This document shows positions 1 through 10,747 of a DNA stretch of 64,000 nt, piece by piece. This DNA is from an uncultured Pelagibacteraceae bacterium (GTDB lineage Bacteria > Pseudomonadota > Alphaproteobacteria > Pelagibacterales > Pelagibacteraceae), in assembly GCA_902554785.1 (NCBI GenBank), contig CACDQG010000002.1, forward strand, positions 1-64,000, in the 5' to 3' direction. The stretch's first letter is position 1. The number at the start of each line of letters is the position of its first letter. The translations under genes were made by a program, and so were the position numbers. Below the pieces are notes generated by a model that saw nothing but the letters and a program-made list of their open reading frames with translations, was not told where the DNA came from and searched no databases.

Positions 1-80
1 GTATTCGAAATATTAAATAAATATTTGCATAAAGCTCTAAGAGAGTTTCCATGAGCTGAGATTAAAACATTTTTAATCAA
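1..80 (-). pseudogene. gpmA: C-terminal fragment of phosphoglycerate mutase (gpmA), truncated at the window edge and lacking its 5' part
   Basis: Minus-strand codons 80..3 read [26 protein letters not shown], matching the conserved dPGM segment '[21 protein letters not shown]'. An in-frame TAA lies upstream at 93-95 and murU occupies the upstream DNA. Confidence 0.6.
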
Positions 81-771
81 TAATATTAAGGTTTACAATT
101 TTTTTATACATTTCAAAAGTGTTTATGTGGTAAAACTTTTGTTTACTTTCTAAGCCCTTCAAGTTTTTCTTTTTTATTAATTTGTTCCACACTATATTCA
201 TTGAAAAAGCTTCTGATTTTTCGGCAATCAAAACACTTCTATTAATAATTTGTAACCCAGTAAAAATAAAATCGTTTTCATTATCTTTTGAAATTTCATT
301 ATTATTTAAGTTAAAATCCCCTTTAAAATTGTGATCAACAGATAATTTCTTGTTCACTAGAAGCAAGGTTGGTTTATTATCCTTAAAATAAAATGTTTCT
401 AGATTCTTTAATTCTTTTAAGTAATGTTTACTCCAAATTGTATCTGGGTTTACAACAAAAAATGGGTTATCGCCAAAATTTTGCGTACCTTTAAGCACAC
501 CCCCGCCAGTGTCTAATAATAAATCTTCCTCATTTGAGATTGTAATTTTAATCTTAAATTTTTTTTGATTAATAAATGATTGAATCTTTGTTGCAAGGTA
601 ATGAACATTTATACTTATTTCTCGTACACCATGACTGATTAATAGATTTATAGCTCGTTCCAGTAATGTGAGATTATTTATTTCTATTAGTGGTTTTGGA
701 GTTTTAAGCGTTAAGGGCTGCATTCTTTTTCCTAATCCTGCTGCCAAAATCATTCCATGTTTAATATTCAT
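73..771 (-). CDS. murU: Nucleotidyltransferase family protein, MurNAc-1-phosphate uridylyltransferase (MurU)-like
   Basis: N-terminal MILAAGLGKRMQPLTLKTPKPLIEI nucleotidyltransferase motif; adjacent to AmgK-like kinase and tsaE. Confidence 0.8.
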   Translation of the reverse strand: MNIKHGMILAAGLGKRMQPLTLKTPKPLIEINNLTLLERAINLLISHGVREISINVHYLATKIQSFINQKKFKIKITISNEEDLLLDTGGGVLKGTQNFGDNPFFVVNPDTIWSKHYLKELKNLETFYFKDNKPTLLLVNKKLSVDHNFKGDFNLNNNEISKDNENDFIFTGLQIINRSVLIAEKSEAFSMNIVWNKLIKKKNLKGLESKQKFYHINTFEMYKKIVNLNIID

Positions 772-1730
772 ATTTTATTGAATTTTTTAAGTTTTTTTAT
801 AGATAAGTGTTTATGTAATAGTAATTTCAAATCTTTAAGGACAGGATTTTGTAATCTTTTCTCAATGAGCGTCCATGTGTAAGGTAAAAATTTAAGATAA
901 TTCTCTTTATTGTCTCTTTTGTACAGACGCACGAATACTCCTAATATTTTCAAATTTCTTTGTACAGACAAAATATCAAAATCATTTTTTAATTTTTGAA
1001 TTTGATCATTTTTAAGTTTTGAATTCTTATGATAAAAATCAAATATATTTTTTTGTAATTTATTTGTTAATTTTATTCTAACATCATCAATTAAAGATGC
1101 TACATCGTACAAAGGATTTCCTATAATAGCGTCTTGGCTATCAATTATTCCTAATTTATTTTTATTAATCATTATATTAGAAATATGAAAATCTCTATGT
1201 ACGAAAGTGTTATTTTTGTAATTTAGTTTTTTATACACTTTATTTAATTCAAATCTTAAAATTTTTTTAATCTTGCTAATTCTTTTATTTCTGAGCACAT
1301 ATTTCAAGTACCAATCAAAGAATAAATCGGACTCTTTGTGAAGATTAGATAATGTATATTTTGGTATTTTAATTTTGAGATTTCTAAATTTGTAAATTTT
1401 TTTTACTTTTATTTTTTGTATCTTTATCAAATATTTTATTATTGATTTGTAGCTATTAAGTTTGTTTTTTTTTGTAATTACGCGATCAAATAAAGTATTT
1501 TCTCCTAAGTCGGATATTTCTATCACACTGTTTTTATAATGATTACTTATTAATTTTGGGGCATTAATTCTGTTATTATTAAGCACATTATTTATTACTG
1601 TATATACTGCAAGATTTTTAAATTTTTCTTTTTGTGCTAGGACAATGATTGAAGTTTGATTATTTCTTTTTAATCTATAAAATTCTCTAAAAGAAGCATC
1701 TCCTGAAATTTTTTTTAATTCATACTTCAT
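768..1730 (-). CDS. amgK: Aminoglycoside phosphotransferase-family kinase, AmgK-like (MurNAc/GlcNAc anomeric kinase)
   Basis: FVHRDFHISNIM and GIIDSQDAIIGNPLYDVASLIDD kinase motifs; overlaps murU. Confidence 0.75.
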   Translation of the reverse strand: MKYELKKISGDASFREFYRLKRNNQTSIIVLAQKEKFKNLAVYTVINNVLNNNRINAPKLISNHYKNSVIEISDLGENTLFDRVITKKNKLNSYKSIIKYLIKIQKIKVKKIYKFRNLKIKIPKYTLSNLHKESDLFFDWYLKYVLRNKRISKIKKILRFELNKVYKKLNYKNNTFVHRDFHISNIMINKNKLGIIDSQDAIIGNPLYDVASLIDDVRIKLTNKLQKNIFDFYHKNSKLKNDQIQKLKNDFDILSVQRNLKILGVFVRLYKRDNKENYLKFLPYTWTLIEKRLQNPVLKDLKLLLHKHLSIKKLKKFNKI

Positions 1731-2172
1731 TTTCTAAATTTCTCCATTTACCTGTTCCATGCATCCTCAGTTTTCTTTCATCATTATTCTTTCCATACTC
1801 TAAATGAATTTCTAATTTACCAGTCAATGGTTTTTTAATTAGGTCTGGCCATTCTACTATTGTAATGGTTTTTTCGTTTTCTAAAAAAATACCAAGATGA
1901 TTTAATTCATTAGCTTTTTTAATTCGATAAAGATCATAATGCATTATTTTAAGATCTTTAATTTCGTATTCATATAACAAATTGAATGTAGGACTTAAAA
2001 CCTCTGTTTCTTTAAGACCTCTTTGACTTTGTAAGTTATTAATTAAATATCTAGTAAGTGTTGTTTTTCCAACGCCGATTTCACCGACTAAAAAAATACA
2101 ATCACCTTTTGCTAATTTTTGTGAAATTTTTTTGGATATTGAATTTAAATGATCTAAGGATTTAACAATCAT
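1720..2172 (-). CDS. tsaE: tRNA t6A biosynthesis ATPase TsaE
   Basis: Walker A GEIGVGKTTLTRYLI, SPTFNLLYEYE, HYDLYRI motifs. Confidence 0.9.
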   Translation of the reverse strand: MIVKSLDHLNSISKKISQKLAKGDCIFLVGEIGVGKTTLTRYLINNLQSQRGLKETEVLSPTFNLLYEYEIKDLKIMHYDLYRIKKANELNHLGIFLENEKTITIVEWPDLIKKPLTGKLEIHLEYGKNNDERKLRMHGTGKWRNLENEV

Positions 2173-2181
2173 TAGCTACTG

Positions 2182-3471
2182 TTAGTAGCGATAAGTATCT
2201 GGTTTAAAAGGCCCTGATGATTTAACGCTAATATAATCTGCTTGTTCTTTTGACATTTTAGTTAATTTTGCTCCGACTTTTTCTAAATGTAGCATAGCTA
2301 CTTTTTCATCTAGGTGTTTAGGTAAAACATATACCTTATTTTGATATTTATTAGAATTATTCCACAACTCTATTTGTGCTAATACTTGATTAGTAAACGA
2401 TGCGCTCATCACAAAACTTGGGTGACCAGTTGCACATCCTAAATTTACAAGGCGACCTTCTGCTAATAAAATAATCCTTTTCTTACTCGGCAATTCTATC
2501 TCATGTACTTGAGGTTTGATTTCATCCCATTTATAATTTTTTAAAGCATCAACTTGGATTTCATTATCAAAGTGTCCTATATTACATAATATAGCTCTAT
2601 CTTTCATATTTCTCATGTGATCAGCTGTAACGATGTCTTTATTGCCCGTAGCTGTAACAACTATGTCTGCGTCTTTAATAGCCTCTTCCATTAAAACTAC
2701 CTCAAAACCTTCCATAGCAGCTTGTAATGCACATATTGGATCTATTTCTGTCACCATTACTCTTGCGCCAGCTTGACGTAAAGAAGCTGCACTGCCTTTA
2801 CCAACATCGCCATAACCTGCAACGATTGCGACTTTTCCAGACATCATCACATCTGTAGCTCTTTTAATACCATCGACTAAACTCTCGCGACAACCATATA
2901 AATTATCAAATTTTGATTTTGTAACTGAGTCATTCACGTTTATTGCTGGAATAAGAAGTTGTTTGTTTGACTCCATCTTTTTTAAGGCTAATACACCGGT
3001 AGTTGTTTCTTCAGAAACTCCTTTTATTTCCTTTAACATATTTTTGTAATCTTTATGCATTAAGCCAGTTAAATCTCCACCGTCATCTAAGATTAAATTT
3101 GGTTTCCAGTCTTTTTTACCTTCAACAGTTTGTTTTATACACCACCAGTACTCGTCCTCGGTTTCTCCTTTCCAAGCAAACACTGGTATTCCTGCTTTTG
3201 CGATAGCTGCAGCAGCGTGGTCTTGGGTTGAAAAAATATTACATGAAGACCATCTAACTTCTGCTCCAAGTTCAACTAATGTTTCAATTAAAACTGCAGT
3301 TTGAATAGTCATATGTAGACATCCCAATATTCTAGCACCTTTAAGTGGTTTTTTTCCTTGATGTTCTTTTCTTAATGCCATTAATCCTGGCATTTCTGTT
3401 TCAGCAATCGATATTTCTTTTCTGCCGAAATCTGCTAAATTTATGTCTTTTACTTTATAATCTTGAACCAT
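2182..3471 (-). CDS. ahcY: Adenosylhomocysteinase
   Basis: Full-length SAHase with [23 protein letters not shown] motif and C-terminal KPDTYRY. Confidence 0.97.
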   Translation of the reverse strand: MVQDYKVKDINLADFGRKEISIAETEMPGLMALRKEHQGKKPLKGARILGCLHMTIQTAVLIETLVELGAEVRWSSCNIFSTQDHAAAAIAKAGIPVFAWKGETEDEYWWCIKQTVEGKKDWKPNLILDDGGDLTGLMHKDYKNMLKEIKGVSEETTTGVLALKKMESNKQLLIPAINVNDSVTKSKFDNLYGCRESLVDGIKRATDVMMSGKVAIVAGYGDVGKGSAASLRQAGARVMVTEIDPICALQAAMEGFEVVLMEEAIKDADIVVTATGNKDIVTADHMRNMKDRAILCNIGHFDNEIQVDALKNYKWDEIKPQVHEIELPSKKRIILLAEGRLVNLGCATGHPSFVMSASFTNQVLAQIELWNNSNKYQNKVYVLPKHLDEKVAMLHLEKVGAKLTKMSKEQADYISVKSSGPFKPDTYRY

Positions 3472-3519
3472 TTTGAATTTGTTAATATCAACATAAGCTT
3501 ATCTTAGCAAGAAAGATCA

Positions 3520-5043
3520 CTAAGAAAATTTTGGAAGTAATACTTCTACCTGAGCACCCTTAGTATTTAGTCTATTTGAGGCTGCAATTGTCCCTTTGTG
3601 CAATTCAACTATATTCTTCACGATATTTAGGCCTAGTCCGGAATGTTTACCAAAACTTTTAGGCCTATTACTATAAAAACGCTTAAATATTTTTTGGGGT
3701 GATGTCTCAGAAAAGCCTGGTCCTTCGTCCTTAACTGTCATTACAAGATTTTTTGTTGTTTCTTCAATACTTATTTCAATTCTTTGATTATCTTGGCTAA
3801 AAGAGATCGAGTTATCTAACAAATTAGCTATGACCTGCTCTAATCTATTTTCTATACCTAAAACATATTTACCATTTTTTGAATTTATCTTATCTTTAAT
3901 TTTAATATCAATTTTTTTATTTTGATTATTTAGATCTTGTTTAAAATCTTCGACGACGTTATTTATAACTTCTGTTAAATTTATTTTACTCATTTTTTCT
4001 CTAGATAATGAGGCTTCATCTTTTAGCATTTGAGAATAGTCGGTAATTAACCTCTCTATTCTTTCAACATCATGATTTATAATTTTGAGTAGTTTTTCAC
4101 TCTCATTTTTTTCTGTAGTTTTATCAAGTAGTTCGGATGCACTCTTTAAAGAAGCTAAGGGATTTCTTATTTCATGTGCAAGATCATTTGAAAATGTCTC
4201 TGCTCTGTTAGTTCTATATTGAAGCTCTTTTGTCATCTCATCAATAGACATTGTAAGCTTTCCTATTTCATCATCTCTTACAAATGCCTTTTTTATATTG
4301 ATACTTTCAGAAGATTTTTTCTTAATTGAGTCGCTGTATTTAACCAACAACCCGATAGGTTTAAGGATATATTTATTAAGAAATAGTGAAAAGATTAAAA
4401 TTACAAGCGCCACTGCAAAAACAGTTCTTAAGATAAAATCTTTTCTTTCTTTCACAGCATTTAAAATATCATTGGCCTGTTCGGAGACTAAAATATATCC
4501 AATATTTTTGTCTCCAAAATTTATTTCACTTAATGTTTTAACAAAAAAATTATTTTTATCGATTGTTGAAATAGTTAATGGCATTCCATCCTCTTTTTTG
4601 GTAAAAATTTTTTTTATAGATTTTTCATCTTTTACGCTAGAAATTGAAGAAGAAGACTCATTTTTTGATAGTACACCGTCAATTGTCCCTTCGATAATCA
4701 TATCAGTTCTTGAAAATACGCTTTGATCTAAATCTAAAATATTAGTGTCACCTATAAGCGTACCAGATAAATTATAAAATTGAACTCTGTCTAAGCTCTG
4801 GAATAAAAATCTCGTTGAGAGTAAAAAAGTTCTAATTCCATCTTCGCTATAATTTACATTTAATCTTTTTAAATGGTCTATTGTATTGCTTATTATTATC
4901 TTATGATCTGCAGCTCTCTCTTTTACCAAATTCGGTTGTATTGCTTTAAGATAAAATATTGTAAATAAGCCTAATATTGAAAAAGTGGTTAAATTAAATA
5001 ATAAAAATTTTTTTAATATAGATGCTGTTTTTTTCGATTTCAT
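3520..5043 (-). CDS. chvG: Sensor histidine kinase, ChvG/ExoS-like
   Basis: HAMP, DLAHEIRNPLASLKSASELLD H-box, HATPase GLGLNIVKNIVELHKG; adjacent to a ChvI-like regulator. Confidence 0.8.
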   Translation of the reverse strand: MKSKKTASILKKFLLFNLTTFSILGLFTIFYLKAIQPNLVKERAADHKIIISNTIDHLKRLNVNYSEDGIRTFLLSTRFLFQSLDRVQFYNLSGTLIGDTNILDLDQSVFSRTDMIIEGTIDGVLSKNESSSSISSVKDEKSIKKIFTKKEDGMPLTISTIDKNNFFVKTLSEINFGDKNIGYILVSEQANDILNAVKERKDFILRTVFAVALVILIFSLFLNKYILKPIGLLVKYSDSIKKKSSESINIKKAFVRDDEIGKLTMSIDEMTKELQYRTNRAETFSNDLAHEIRNPLASLKSASELLDKTTEKNESEKLLKIINHDVERIERLITDYSQMLKDEASLSREKMSKINLTEVINNVVEDFKQDLNNQNKKIDIKIKDKINSKNGKYVLGIENRLEQVIANLLDNSISFSQDNQRIEISIEETTKNLVMTVKDEGPGFSETSPQKIFKRFYSNRPKSFGKHSGLGLNIVKNIVELHKGTIAASNRLNTKGAQVEVLLPKFS

Positions 5044-5741
5044 TAGCTAACATTCCATCTATACCCGCTTCCATATCTTGTTTCAATCGCTGAAAATTTT
5101 TCATCAACTTTTTTAAACTTTTTTCTTATTCTCTTAACGTGGCTATCTATCGTTCTATCTTCAATTTCAGTATTTTCTTTGTAAGCAATATCCATTAAAT
5201 GAGCTCTTTCCTTAATAACACCTGGTCTTTTTGCCAGTTCTTTAACTATCAAAAATTCTGTTGTTGTAAGCTTATCTGGTAACGCTTTTCCATTCCATTC
5301 GCATTCCAATTGAGATGGGTCGAGTTTTAATTTTCCATGACTTATGATGTTTTTTGTATCATCGACTATATTATTTTTTTTTCTTAATTGAACTCTTATC
5401 CTCTCAATTAAAACCTTTGTTGAAAATCCTCCAGATTTTTTTACAAAATCATCTGCCCCAAGTTTTAATCCAAGTAATTCGTCTACTTCCTCATCTTTGG
5501 ATGTTAAAAATATAATTGGGATAGACATTTTCTTTTTTAATTTTTTTAAGAGCTCTTCACCATCCATTCTTGGCATTTTTATATCCAAAACTGCCAAATC
5601 TGGTGGATTCCTTGTGAGACCAATCAAAGCTGTCTCGCCGTCAATATAAGTTTGTACTTTAAAACCCTCTCTTTCCAAAGCCATACTTATTCCGGTTAAA
5701 ATATTTCTATCATCATCAACTAACGCAATAGTTTGTGTCAT
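5043..5741 (-). CDS. chvI: Response regulator, ChvI-like (OmpR family)
   Basis: Receiver DIKMPRMDGEELL plus winged helix IDSHVKRIRKKFK and RYGSGYRW. Confidence 0.85.
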   Translation of the reverse strand: MTQTIALVDDDRNILTGISMALEREGFKVQTYIDGETALIGLTRNPPDLAVLDIKMPRMDGEELLKKLKKKMSIPIIFLTSKDEEVDELLGLKLGADDFVKKSGGFSTKVLIERIRVQLRKKNNIVDDTKNIISHGKLKLDPSQLECEWNGKALPDKLTTTEFLIVKELAKRPGVIKERAHLMDIAYKENTEIEDRTIDSHVKRIRKKFKKVDEKFSAIETRYGSGYRWNVS

Positions 5742-5779
5742 AATTTTATTTTCACAATATTAATGTCAAAATTTAGGCG

Positions 5780-8545
5780 TCAATTGGCCTCTCCCCAATT
5801 ATTGCCAGAGTTAATACTAACTTCTAAAGGAATTGAAAATAAGTGATGTTCTGAACTTGAGACAGATGTCATTGTTTCTTTGATAATTTTTTTAATACTA
5901 TACTCATCTTTTTTTAAACACTCAAAAATTAATTCATCATGTATTTGAAGGAGCATTTTTGCGTTTTGTTTTTCTCTTAAAATATTGTCAATTTTTATCA
6001 TAGCTAACCTAATTATATCTGCAGCAGAACCTTGGATAGGGGCATTGATGGCTGCTCGCTCTTGAAAACTTCTAACGCTGAAGTTTTTATCATTAATACC
6101 TCGTAAATGAATTCTTCTTCCAAAAATATTAGTTACGAAACCTTTTTTTCTACAATTTTTTACTGTAGTTTGCATATAATCCTTAATCTCAGGAAATTTT
6201 TTAAAGTAAGAATTAATAAATTTCTGGGCATCTTCGTTTGATACCGATATTTGTTTAGCTAAACCGTACTGAGTAATTCCATAAATAATTCCAAAATTTA
6301 TTGCTTTTGCTTTTCGCCTTTGACTCTCTGAGACTTTTTGAATTGGTAAATTAAAAACTTGGCTCGCAGTAAGATTATGTATATCTAAATTATTCTTAAA
6401 AGCTTTTTTTAGTTCTTTAACATCTGCCATATCTGCAAGTATCCTCATTTCTATTTGATTATAATCTGCAGAAATAAGTATATTATTTTTTTCAGCAATA
6501 AATGCTTTTCTAATTTCTTTTCCGTCGGATGTCTTAATTGGTATATTTTGTAAATTGGGATCACTTGATGCCAACCTACCTGTATTTGTTGCTGCTAAAA
6601 GAAAGGAGGTATGAACACGTTTAGTTTTTTTATTTATATGATCCTGTAAGGCATCCGTATATGTACTTTTTAACTTTGAGACCTGCCTCCATTCTAAAAC
6701 AAGATTAGGGAACTTATGACCTGTTGAGGCTAAATCCTCTAAAATTTTTGCACTTGTAGCTAAACTACCTTTCTTTGTTTTTTTTAATTTAGCAATTTTA
6801 AGTTCTTTGTATATGATTTCACCTAACTGCTTAGGTGATCCTATATTGAATTCTTTTCCTGATAATTTGTAAATTTCTTTTTCTATTGTATTTAATCTTG
6901 ATAAAAATTTACTTGATAAAGTTTTTAAGTAGCTATCATCAACTTTAATTCCATTAGTTTCCAATTTTGATAAAATTTTAATCATTGGTTTTTCAAACAC
7001 TTCATAAATTTTATTTAATTTTTCTTTATCAACTCTTTCGGATAAAACCTCATACAATCTCAATGTAACATCTGCGTCTTCAGCTGCATATTCAGTGGCT
7101 TTTTCTAAACTTACGTCTGAAAAATTTAATTGTTTTTTTCCGGTCCCAACCAAATCTTTATAAGAAATTGTTTTATGTCCTAAGTGAATTTCTGATAAAG
7201 TATCCATATTATGGCGATTATTACCAGCGTCTAAAGTGTAGGAAAGTAGCATTGTGTCTTCTATAGATGCTAATTCGATATCGTATTTTTTAAAAATTAT
7301 ATAATCATATTTTATATTTTGGCCAACCTTTTTAATGCTTTCGTCCTCCAAAATTGGTTTAAATTTACTTAAAACAACATCTTTTTTTAAACAATTTACA
7401 TTTGTATGACCTATGGGAATATAAAAAGAAATGTTTGGTCCATAACTGACTGATATACCTATAAGTTGAGCTTCTTGGGGGTTTAGCGATGATGTTTCAG
7501 TATCTACTGAAATTATTTTTTTTTCATTAATTTGACTAATTAATTTGTCTAAATCTTTTTCTTGAAGAATATTTTTGTACTTTTTCGTATTAATTTTTGA
7601 ATGTGTTTTTGATGGTAAATTAGTGATTGAAATCTTTTTTTCAGGTTCTCCATAAAAGTTTATTGCTTGACTTAACAATCGATTAAACTCCATTTCTCTA
7701 AGAAACGTGTATAACTTGTCTTTGTCGATATTTTTGATTAAAAATTCATCTAGGCTATTTTTAATCGGAACATCATTTTTTAAAGTTACTAATTTTTTAC
7801 TTAGTATTGCCTTATCTTTATTTGTGATAAGTGACTCTCTCCTTTTATTTTGTTTAATTTCATATGCTTTATTCAGTAAGTTATCTAAATTTTTATATTT
7901 ATTAATTAATTCAGAAGCTGTCTTAATTCCTATACCAGGCACACCTGGTATATTATCAGAGGTATCACCTGCTAAAGATTGAACATCAATTACTTGATCA
8001 GGTTTAACGCCAAATTTTTCAAGAACTTCTTTTTCTCCAATAACTTTACTTTTCATTGGATCAAATAATCTGATTTTTTTTGAGACTAATTGCATTAAAT
8101 CTTTATCAGAAGAAATAACAGTGACTTTAGCTCCAGCTTCAGTAATTTTTTTTGAATAAGTCGCAATTAAGTCGTCGGCTTCGTAGTTATTAAGCTCGAT
8201 AGAAGGGAGATTAAAAGCTTCTACTGATTTTCTAATATACTTAAATTGTGGTGCTAAATCTTCTGGGGCTTCATCGCGGTTAGCTTTATAATCACTATAA
8301 ATTTCATTTCTAAAATTTTTTCTAGCAGAATCAAAAATTACAGCAAAATGTGTAGGTTTATTTTTAGACTCATCCGATCTTACATCTTCCAAAAGTTTGA
8401 AAAGCATCGAGCAAAAACCGCTCACTGCTCCAGTAGGAAGACCATCACTTTTTCTTGAAAGTGGAGGTAAAGCATAATACGCTCGAAAAATATAACCTGA
8501 TCCATCAACCAAATAAAAATGATCTGTTTTTTTTATTGAACTCAT
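5780..8545 (-). CDS. polA: DNA polymerase I
   Basis: 5'-3' exonuclease, 3'-5' exonuclease (SVDTETSSL) and Pol A domain (DYNQIEMRILA, QIHDELIFE). Confidence 0.97.
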   Translation of the reverse strand: MSSIKKTDHFYLVDGSGYIFRAYYALPPLSRKSDGLPTGAVSGFCSMLFKLLEDVRSDESKNKPTHFAVIFDSARKNFRNEIYSDYKANRDEAPEDLAPQFKYIRKSVEAFNLPSIELNNYEADDLIATYSKKITEAGAKVTVISSDKDLMQLVSKKIRLFDPMKSKVIGEKEVLEKFGVKPDQVIDVQSLAGDTSDNIPGVPGIGIKTASELINKYKNLDNLLNKAYEIKQNKRRESLITNKDKAILSKKLVTLKNDVPIKNSLDEFLIKNIDKDKLYTFLREMEFNRLLSQAINFYGEPEKKISITNLPSKTHSKINTKKYKNILQEKDLDKLISQINEKKIISVDTETSSLNPQEAQLIGISVSYGPNISFYIPIGHTNVNCLKKDVVLSKFKPILEDESIKKVGQNIKYDYIIFKKYDIELASIEDTMLLSYTLDAGNNRHNMDTLSEIHLGHKTISYKDLVGTGKKQLNFSDVSLEKATEYAAEDADVTLRLYEVLSERVDKEKLNKIYEVFEKPMIKILSKLETNGIKVDDSYLKTLSSKFLSRLNTIEKEIYKLSGKEFNIGSPKQLGEIIYKELKIAKLKKTKKGSLATSAKILEDLASTGHKFPNLVLEWRQVSKLKSTYTDALQDHINKKTKRVHTSFLLAATNTGRLASSDPNLQNIPIKTSDGKEIRKAFIAEKNNILISADYNQIEMRILADMADVKELKKAFKNNLDIHNLTASQVFNLPIQKVSESQRRKAKAINFGIIYGITQYGLAKQISVSNEDAQKFINSYFKKFPEIKDYMQTTVKNCRKKGFVTNIFGRRIHLRGINDKNFSVRSFQERAAINAPIQGSAADIIRLAMIKIDNILREKQNAKMLLQIHDELIFECLKKDEYSIKKIIKETMTSVSSSEHHLFSIPLEVSINSGNNWGEAN

Positions 8546-8587
8546 ATATACATATTACATTGAATTCTTAATGATTTATAAAAAAGT

Positions 8588-9517
8588 ATGAATAAATTTG
8601 CTTTAACTGTTGAAAATTTAACAAAGATTTACTCAAACAGTAAATCTAAAAAGGAAAACAAAGCTTTAAATAATTTGAGTTTTAAAGTTAAACAAGGTGA
8701 AGTTTTTGGATTGCTTGGTCCGAATGGTGCAGGTAAAACGACATTTTTAAGTATTCTTGGAGGAACTGTTATAAAGACGAGCGGCAAAGTAAATGTTTGG
8801 GGTTTTGATTTAGATCAAAATCCTCGTCAAGTTAGAGCTTCAGTAGGTATAGTTCCACAAGAAGTAAATTTAGATGCATTTTTTAGTCCAAAAAAACTTT
8901 TAGAACTACAAGCCGGACTATATGGGGTCACAAAAAACGAGAGAATTACAGATCTAATACTCAAAATAGTAGAGCTAGAAGATAAAGCTGATGCATATTC
9001 AAGAAGTTTGTCTGGTGGTATGAAAAGGAGATTGCTCATAGCAAAAGCAATGGTGCACCAGCCTCCAATTTTAATTTTGGATGAGCCTACAGCAGGTGTG
9101 GACGTTGAATTGAGAAATAATCTTTGGCAAAACGTTAAAGGGCTTAATAAAGAGGGTGTTACAATAATTCTGACAACTCATTATCTTTTAGAAGCTCAGG
9201 AAATGTGTGACCGAATAGCAATAATAAATAAAGGAAATTTGGTTGCTTTAGATACTACTAAAAAACTACTTGAACGTATTAAAACTAAAAAGATAAGCTT
9301 TAAAGTAAAAAAAATTGATATTAGTAAAAAATTAAAAATGGATAATATCTTGTTCGAAATTAAATCAGAAAATTCAATCTCAGCTACTTATGAAAAAAAT
9401 ACTTTAAATTTTGGACAAATAATCAATTATTTTAATCAAAATGACATTGAAATTGAGGATATTTATACCGAGGATGGTGATATAGAGGATGTCTTCGTCC
9501 AATTAACAAAACACTAG
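8588..9517 (+). CDS. ABC-2-type transporter ATP-binding protein
   Basis: Walker A LLGPNGAGKTTFLS, signature LSGGMKRRLLIAKA, Walker B ILILDEPTAGVD. Confidence 0.9.
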   Translation: MNKFALTVENLTKIYSNSKSKKENKALNNLSFKVKQGEVFGLLGPNGAGKTTFLSILGGTVIKTSGKVNVWGFDLDQNPRQVRASVGIVPQEVNLDAFFSPKKLLELQAGLYGVTKNERITDLILKIVELEDKADAYSRSLSGGMKRRLLIAKAMVHQPPILILDEPTAGVDVELRNNLWQNVKGLNKEGVTIILTTHYLLEAQEMCDRIAIINKGNLVALDTTKKLLERIKTKKISFKVKKIDISKKLKMDNILFEIKSENSISATYEKNTLNFGQIINYFNQNDIEIEDIYTEDGDIEDVFVQLTKH

Positions 9518-9548
9518 ATTTTAATATAAAAAAATATAAATTATTACA

Positions 9549-10100
9549 ATGGAATTTGTAAAAAGTTTAAAGCAGCTCAAAATTATTAAGTATTTATTTA
9601 TTGCTTTGATAGGGTCAATACTTTTAGCAATATCTTCAAAAATAAAATTACCATTTTACCCTGTGCCAATGACTATGCAAACGTTTGTGGTTTTATTTAT
9701 TGGAATTGCTTTCGGATGGAAGCTAGGATTAGCAACAATCTCTTTATATTTATTTGAAGGTATTTTAGGTTTGCCTGTTTTTTCAGGAACTCCAGAAAAA
9801 GGAGTGGGATTAATTTATTTCACTGGGCCAACTATGGGTTATTTAATTGGTTTTTTAGTTGCAGCGTATTTTGCTGGAAAGTTTAATTATGATAATAATT
9901 TAATTAATAATTTTTTAAAATTGAGCTTTGCGACAAGTTTTATTTATATTTTCGGAATTGCATGGCTAGGATTTTTGATTGGTTGGGATAAACCAATTTT
10001 TAAATTAGGAGCTCAGCCCTTTTTATTAGCTGAATTATTTAAAATTCTTATTGCAACTTTAGCGGTTAAACAAATAAAAAAATTACGAAATATTATCTAA
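9549..10100 (+). CDS. bioY: Biotin transporter substrate-binding component BioY
   Basis: PFYPVPMTMQTFVVLFIG, GLPVFSG and GPTMGYLIGF motifs of BioY. Confidence 0.9.
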   Translation: MEFVKSLKQLKIIKYLFIALIGSILLAISSKIKLPFYPVPMTMQTFVVLFIGIAFGWKLGLATISLYLFEGILGLPVFSGTPEKGVGLIYFTGPTMGYLIGFLVAAYFAGKFNYDNNLINNFLKLSFATSFIYIFGIAWLGFLIGWDKPIFKLGAQPFLLAELFKILIATLAVKQIKKLRNII

Positions 10101-10102
10101 TA

Positions 10103-10675
10103 TTATCTCGGAGATCTCTTGGAAAGAATTCTTTGCAATGTTCTTCTATGCATTTTAAGCCGTCTTGCTGTTTCTGAAACATTTCTATTGCAAAGTTCAA
10201 AGACCCGGTGAATGTGCTCCCATTTTACTCTATCAGCTGACATTGGATTTTCGGGAGGTTTTGCTTTAGACTCAGGGGAGGCTAATAAAGCAGACTCAAC
10301 GTCATCTGCATCAACAGGTTTAGCAATATAATCAATGGCTCCTACTTTCACAGCTGCTACAGCTGTAGGTAGATTCCCGTATCCCGTTAACATTACGATT
10401 CTGCTATCTTTTTTACTTTTTGATAATTCTTTTACAACATCAAGCCCATTGCCATCGTCAAGTCTTAAATCAATAACAGCAAAAGTGGTTGGTGATGTTT
10501 TGGCGATATTTAATCCTTCTGCCACCGTTTTGGCCTCTTTTACTTGAAATCCCTTCTTTTCCATTGCTCTGGCCAACCTCCCTCTCAAAGGATCGTCATC
10601 GTCAAGTATAAGGAGTGATTTATCAGCAAAGTCTGCTAATTTTAGCTGCTCAGGGACGTTTTTAAGTGATCTCAT
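10103..10675 (-). CDS. regA: Redox response regulator RegA/PrrA/ActR
   Basis: LLILDDDDPLRGRLARAMEKKGF, VIDLRLDDGNGLDVV and HTH NVSETARRLKMHRRTLQRILSKRSPR. Start placed at internal Met (codon 10673-10675) because the longer ORF has a non-RegA N-terminus. Confidence 0.92.
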   Translation of the reverse strand: MRSLKNVPEQLKLADFADKSLLILDDDDPLRGRLARAMEKKGFQVKEAKTVAEGLNIAKTSPTTFAVIDLRLDDGNGLDVVKELSKSKKDSRIVMLTGYGNLPTAVAAVKVGAIDYIAKPVDADDVESALLASPESKAKPPENPMSADRVKWEHIHRVFELCNRNVSETARRLKMHRRTLQRILSKRSPR

Positions 10676-10720
10676 GTGTCCTGATATAGGTACTGTTGAC
10701 AAAATTTCAACACGACAAAA

Positions 10721-10747
10721 ATGTCTTTTTTTCTTTACATAAAGTAA
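10721..10747 (+). other. Candidate upstream leader ORF (MSFFLYIK) before the polyamine operon
   Basis: ATG TCT TTT TTT CTT TAC ATA AAG TAA lies inside the antiterminator-like hairpin; no clear Shine-Dalgarno. Confidence 0.35.

Noticed and set aside
3472-3519. SAM/SAH riboswitch upstream of ahcY
   Set aside because: The gap is only 48 bp and no recognisable riboswitch core was seen. metK also has no leader, as its start overlaps lnt.
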